64,000 bases of DNA from Burkholderiaceae bacterium. Its GTDB lineage: Bacteria; Pseudomonadota; Gammaproteobacteria; Burkholderiales; Burkholderiaceae_C. Numbering within the stretch: position 1 is the stretch's first letter; each line of letters starts with the position of its first letter. Of this stretch, positions 60,967 to 64,000 are shown piece by piece. The translations under genes and the position numbers were made by a program. The notes under the pieces were generated by a model. It was not told where the DNA came from, searched no databases, and saw only the letters and a list, made by a program, of their open reading frames with translations. The DNA lies in assembly GCA_016790575.1 (NCBI GenBank), contig JAEUOU010000010.1:1-64000 (forward strand), in the 5' to 3' direction.

Positions 60967-62274
60967 ATGCTTGCACGCCCCTCGTCTGGTATGGATTCGC
61001 CGCTTTGGTCGGTGGGGACACTGTGCCGCGCCATCGGCGAGCAGCTGGAAGCACGTTTCAACCCGGTTCGGGTCGCGGGCGAGCTGATGGGCTTCACCCG
61101 CGCGGCCAGCGGGCACTGCTATTTCACGCTGCGGGATGCGCAAGGACAACTGCGTTGCGCGATGTTCCGCCGAGCGGCGGATCAGCTGCTTTTCTCTCCG
61201 CGTGATGGTGATCGGGTCGAGGTCGCGGGGCGTCTGGGCGTCTATGAGGCCCGCGGCGATCTGCAGCTGGTGGTCGAGCGCATGGACAAGGCCGGGCAGG
61301 GCGAGCTGTTGGAGCAATTCCTGCGCCTGAAGGCGGCGCTGGAATCTCAAGGCCTGTTCGACCCCGGGCGCAAACGCGCACTGCCCGCCTTGCCGCGCCG
61401 GATCGGTGTGGTGGCGTCGGCGGGCTCCGCAGCGTGGCACGACATCATGACGGCGTTGCGCCGGCGGGCTCCCCACGTGCCGGTGGTGCTTTCGCCGGCT
61501 TTGGTGCAAGGCGCCGAAGCACCTGCCGATCTGGTCCGTGCATTGACACGCTTGTACGATTTGGCTGCGCTGTCGCATTCGAATGAGCCACCTGTTGAGA
61601 CCATCATCCTGGCTCGGGGCGGGGGCGCGCCGGAAGACCTGTGGGCCTTCAACGACGAAATGCTGGCCCGATGCATTGTGCGCAGCCCGGTACCGCTGGT
61701 TTGTGGCGTCGGACACGAAACCGATTTCACCATCGCGGATTTTGTCGCCGATGTGCGCGCGCCGACGCCAACCGCTGCGGCTGAACTCGCCGCCATACCG
61801 CGGCAGACCTGGATTGCCGACCTTGCCCAGCGGGAACAGCGCCTGCAAACAGCGGTAGGCCGCTATCTCGACTCCCAGGCACAGCGACTGGACCTCGCCG
61901 TCCTTCGCCTGGGACGCCCATCGCTTCACCTGTCGAGGCAGCGGATGCAGCTGGCCCGCCTGGAGCAACGAACCCGGCATGCGGCCCAATTGCGGCTCGA
62001 TCGGCTGCAGGGCGCCCTGGAGCAGCACGCCCGGCAATGGCCCGGCACCGTGCAACGGGCCGTCGAACGGCAGCAAGGGCGTCTGGAGCGCCTTGATGTG
62101 CGCCTGCGGAGTTTGGACCCCTGCCGCACCCTTGAGCAGGGATATGCCTGGCTGTCCGCTGTCGATGGTCAGCCGCTGACCCGGGCGGCCGCGATCGCCC
62201 CGGGGCAAGCCGTACGCGCCACCCTTGCCGATGGGATGGTTGAATTGACAGCCGGCGAGCGACGGCAAAGATAA
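60967..62274 (+). CDS. xseA: Exodeoxyribonuclease VII large subunit
   Basis: 435 residues. An N-terminal OB domain ([13 protein letters not shown], then G-H-C-Y-F-T-L-R-D) is followed by the catalytic Exo VII core ([14 protein letters not shown] and [14 protein letters not shown]) and a C-terminal helical region. It degrades single-stranded DNA with the small subunit XseB, which is not in the window. The ATG at 60967 was chosen because the upstream extension is not family-like; ATG 60991 is an alternative. Divergent from exbB. Confidence 0.93.
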   Translation: MLARPSSGMDSPLWSVGTLCRAIGEQLEARFNPVRVAGELMGFTRAASGHCYFTLRDAQGQLRCAMFRRAADQLLFSPRDGDRVEVAGRLGVYEARGDLQLVVERMDKAGQGELLEQFLRLKAALESQGLFDPGRKRALPALPRRIGVVASAGSAAWHDIMTALRRRAPHVPVVLSPALVQGAEAPADLVRALTRLYDLAALSHSNEPPVETIILARGGGAPEDLWAFNDEMLARCIVRSPVPLVCGVGHETDFTIADFVADVRAPTPTAAAELAAIPRQTWIADLAQREQRLQTAVGRYLDSQAQRLDLAVLRLGRPSLHLSRQRMQLARLEQRTRHAAQLRLDRLQGALEQHARQWPGTVQRAVERQQGRLERLDVRLRSLDPCRTLEQGYAWLSAVDGQPLTRAAAIAPGQAVRATLADGMVELTAGERRQR

Positions 62275-62342
62275 ATTCCTACAATCCGCCGCTGAACGCT
62301 GCGACCTGTCGCCCACTGCAAACCACAACCCTCGAGGACACC

Positions 62343-62924
62343 ATGGAACATACGCTCCCGCCCCTTCCTTACGATATTGACGCGCTGGCACCGCACTACA
62401 GCCGGGAAACCCTGGAGTTTCACCACGGCAAGCACCACAACGCCTATGTGGTCAATCTGAACAATCTGCAAAAAGGTACGGAGTTCGAGAGCAAAACGCT
62501 CGAAGAAATCATCAAGACCTCCAGTGGCGGCATCTACAACAACTCGGCCCAGATCTGGAACCACACCTTCTTCTGGAACTGCATGAAACCCGCCGGCGGC
62601 GGCGAGCCCGGCGGCGCGCTGGCTGCGGCCATCAACGCCAAATGGGGCAGCTACGCCGCTTTCCGCGAAGCGTTCGTCAAGTCGGCCGTCGGCAACTTCG
62701 GCTCCGGCTGGACCTGGCTGGTCAAGAAGCCTGATGGCAGCGTCGACATCGTCAACACCGGTGCCGCCGGCACGCCGCTGACCACCGCCGACACCGCTCT
62801 GCTGACCGTCGACGTCTGGGAGCATGCCTACTACATCGACTACCGCAATCTGCGGCAGAAGTTCGTCGAAACCTTCCTCGACAAACTGGTCAACTGGGAA
62901 TTCGCCCAGGCCAACTTCGCCTGA
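62343..62924 (+). CDS. sodB: Superoxide dismutase (Fe type)
   Basis: 193 residues. The metal ligands are in F-H-H-G-K-H-H, W-N-H-T-F-F-W, and [10 protein letters not shown]. The sequence [15 protein letters not shown] matches iron-dependent enzymes rather than manganese. It dismutates cytoplasmic superoxide. A strong terminator follows 20 bp after the stop. Confidence 0.97.
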   Translation: MEHTLPPLPYDIDALAPHYSRETLEFHHGKHHNAYVVNLNNLQKGTEFESKTLEEIIKTSSGGIYNNSAQIWNHTFFWNCMKPAGGGEPGGALAAAINAKWGSYAAFREAFVKSAVGNFGSGWTWLVKKPDGSVDIVNTGAAGTPLTTADTALLTVDVWEHAYYIDYRNLRQKFVETFLDKLVNWEFAQANFA

Positions 62925-62943
62925 GACCGCTCGTTTGCAAACG

Positions 62944-62970
62944 AAAAGCCGGCCCGCGGGCCGGCTTTTT
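62944..62970 (+). terminator. Rho-independent terminator of sodB
   Basis: Near-perfect palindrome AAAAGCCGGCCC-GC-GGGCCGGCTTTT, followed by T. Bidirectional in form; it could also end the DUF192 transcript, whose stop is 73 bp away. Confidence 0.85.
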
Positions 62971-62977
62971 CATGAAT

Positions 62978-63027
62978 TTACTGCCTTTTCGGTCACTACC
63001 CAGCGAAAAAAGGTGCATTTTAGCTAT
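62978..63027 (-). repeat. Dispersed repeat copy 9
   Basis: On the minus strand ATAGCTAAAATGCACC, TTTTTTCGCTGGGTAGTGACC. Open in the ATAGC frame (I-A-K-M-H-L-F-S-L-G). It lies in the convergent gap between sodB and the DUF192 gene, just past the sodB terminator. Confidence 0.75.
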
Positions 63028-63042
63028 AAATAATATAGCGAA

Positions 63043-63507
63043 TCAGCGCAGGCTGAACGGCCCGCCAGTGAGTTTTGCGCCCGCTTTGACGCCTTTCTTA
63101 TCGAACCAGCCCTGATTCATCTCCAGAACAAACCGCACGGGCGCCTTGGAACAATGGCTTTCGGTACTCTGCGGCTTCATGTCCGCGAGATTGACGATCG
63201 TCCCGTCGTCCGCAATGAACGCAGCGGTCAGCGGTATCAGGGTGTTTTTCATCCAGAAACACTGAACCCCTGGCTGCTCGAAAACGAACAACATGCCATC
63301 ATGCTGCGGCATTTCGCGGCGCCACATCAGGCCGATCTGGCGTTGTTCGGGCGTCTGGGCAACCTGGGCATCGATGCGGTGCATGCCGGCGCCCAGGCTG
63401 ACCCGTTGCAATTGCATCTGCGGGCTTTCCTGGGCTCGGGCGAAGCCGCCCAAGACCTGAAACGACAACAAAACCAAGGTCAATCCAAGGCGCAGACGCA
63501 ATCTCAT
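63043..63507 (-). CDS. DUF192 domain-containing secreted protein
   Basis: About 154 residues. A signal peptide (MRLRLRLGLTLVLLSFQVLGG, ending FARA) is followed by a DUF192 domain: V-A-Q-T-P-E-Q-R-Q-I-G-L-M-W-R, M-L-F-V-F-E-Q-P-G, F-W-M-K-N-T-L-I-P-L and V-L-E-M-N-Q-G-W-F. Function unknown; the fold is compact and exported. The start by family is the ATG after L-E-L-P; upstream reading starts at a TTG and lacks a signal. Confidence 0.9.
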   Translation of the reverse strand: MRLRLRLGLTLVLLSFQVLGGFARAQESPQMQLQRVSLGAGMHRIDAQVAQTPEQRQIGLMWRREMPQHDGMLFVFEQPGVQCFWMKNTLIPLTAAFIADDGTIVNLADMKPQSTESHCSKAPVRFVLEMNQGWFDKKGVKAGAKLTGGPFSLR

Positions 63508-63564
63508 GGGAAGCTCCAGGGGAGAAGTGGGGTTTCGCGACGGGCGATTTCGACGGGCCAAGAA

Positions 63565-63590
63565 AAAATGCCCGCAACAGCGGGCATTTT
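63565..63590. terminator. Terminator of the small Ala/Lys-rich gene
   Basis: 11-bp stem AAAATGCCCGC / GCGGGCATTTT with AACA loop, T-run on both strands. It lies 17 bp past the stop of the small secreted-protein gene and upstream of the DUF192 start. Confidence 0.8.
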
Positions 63591-63606
63591 TACTCAGATC
63601 GGCTGA

Positions 63607-63819
63607 TTACTTGGCCGCTTCTTTCTTGGCCTTTTTGGCTTTTTTGGCCTTCTTGGCCTTCTTTTCAGCGGCGGCAGCCGGTTTGGCTTCGGCGGCCGGG
63701 GCAGCAGCCGGGGCGGCAGCGGCAGGCTTGGCAGCCGGGGCGGCAGCCGGGGCGGCAGCCTGTGCAAATGCGCCGACGGCGAAGAATCCGGCAACCAGGG
63801 CGGCAAGCAGCTTGTTCAT
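63607..63819 (-). CDS. Small secreted Ala/Pro- and Lys-rich protein
   Basis: 70 residues: a signal peptide (MNKLLAALVAGFFAVGAFAQ), an Ala-Pro repeat tract and a tail built of K-K-A repeats (E-K-K-A-K-K-A-K-K-A-K-K). The ATG at 63819 has GAGGA upstream and starts the signal. The basic, histone-H1-like tail would make the mature protein strongly cationic in the periplasm. I recognise no family. The repeat tracts are built of short in-frame DNA repeats and could vary in length. Confidence 0.75.
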   Translation of the reverse strand: MNKLLAALVAGFFAVGAFAQAAAPAAAPAAKPAAAAPAAAPAAEAKPAAAAEKKAKKAKKAKKAKKEAAK

Positions 63820-63952
63820 GTGAAAAATCCTCAAAATGTTGGAAAGTGTGCCGGGCGGTTTCGCTCCGGTGAGTGTGTAACGAAACTTCACACTTTTGGT
63901 TGACAGGCACCGGCCGCCATTTTTGCCAGTGCTGCCCATAGAATCACAAAAC

Positions 63953-63988
63953 CCAAGCCAGTCGCCTGTTGAGGCCTGATGGCTTTTT
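63953..63988. terminator. Terminator-like hairpin at the right edge
   Basis: AAGCCA / TGGCTT arms with an imperfect inner stem and TTTTTTT at 63982-63988. It may end a gene transcribed leftwards from outside the window or be bidirectional. No gene is visible in 63820-64000. Confidence 0.4.
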
Positions 63989-64000
63989 TTCGGAGACGTT

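Noticed and set aside
62245-62250. Perfect TTGACA inside the end of xseA as a sodB promoter
   Set aside because: The nearest good -10 (TACAAT at 62280) is 29 bp away and closer candidates are poor; the bases also encode normal XseA residues.

Overview
This window is a 64 kb chromosomal segment of a GC-rich Gram-negative bacterium, almost certainly a betaproteobacterium of the order Burkholderiales and probably Comamonadaceae-like. The evidence is gene order: rimP-nusA-infB-rbfA-truB-typA; smpB / ratA-rnfH / DUF4124 / guaB-guaA; exbB-exbD-lpxK-trm112-kdsB-adk; divergent pobA/pobR beside a Liv-type ABC transporter. Two tRNA genes with encoded CCA ends are present. There is no insertion sequence, prophage, CRISPR array or rRNA. 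The family-level placement is inference.

Layout. 1-3.4 kb: edge of an NfeD-like gene, a basic amino-acid decarboxylase and a periplasmic LigE-type DNA ligase. 3.6-9.1 kb: yejABEF oligopeptide importer. 9.3-18.4 kb: translation/transcription block rimP to typA, then an EamA exporter. 18.4-25 kb: a 3-hydroxyisobutyryl-CoA hydrolase-like gene, smpB, ratA, rnfH, guaB, guaA and a 31-codon ORF joined by ATGA overlaps on both sides. 25-38 kb: accessory genes: a membrane SagB-like oxidoreductase, DUF2062, a TadA-haloalkane dehalogenase fusion, an LD-carboxypeptidase, a cyclase-FHA protein, an acyltransferase, a flavin monooxygenase with DUF2783, YgiQ, DUF2059 and a short CoA transferase. 38-45 kb: 4-hydroxybenzoate hydroxylase, its IclR-type regulator and a complete livK-H-M-G-F transporter. 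45.4-45.6 kb: tRNA-Pro(TGG) and tRNA-Arg(TCT). 45.6-51.2 kb: acyl-CoA catabolism (acyl-CoA dehydrogenase, APH-like kinase, Crp/Fnr regulator, enoyl-CoA hydratase, 3-hydroxyacyl-CoA dehydrogenase). 51-64 kb: FimV-like protein, 2-hydroxyacid dehydrogenase, lexA/asparaginase sharing an SOS box, adk, kdsB, trm112, lpxK, exbD, exbB, xseA, sodB, DUF192 and a small secreted Ala/Lys-rich protein.

The most unusual signal is a dispersed repeat of about 45-65 bp, centred on ATAGC-N6-GACC-TTTT-GCGCTGGGTATTGGC. I count nine copies, two of them degenerate. Six are intergenic. Three lie inside protein genes (LD-carboxypeptidase, YgiQ and, degenerate, the acyl-CoA hydrolase). All three coding copies are in the sense direction and in the same reading frame, encoding a peptide around S-I-A-x-x-D-L-x-x-L-G-I-G, and the genes stay open. 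This resembles the Rickettsia palindromic elements that insert in frame into proteins, although this repeat is not clearly palindromic. By contrast, most intergenic copies sit upstream of a gene and point away from it; one appears to supply the ribosome-binding site and start codon of the DNA ligase.

Start codons were moved from the longest-ORF position wherever family N-termini, signal peptides, overlaps or ribosome-binding sites argued for it. Long antisense ORFs opposite guaBA, the decarboxylase and others are GC-driven shadows and are left out.
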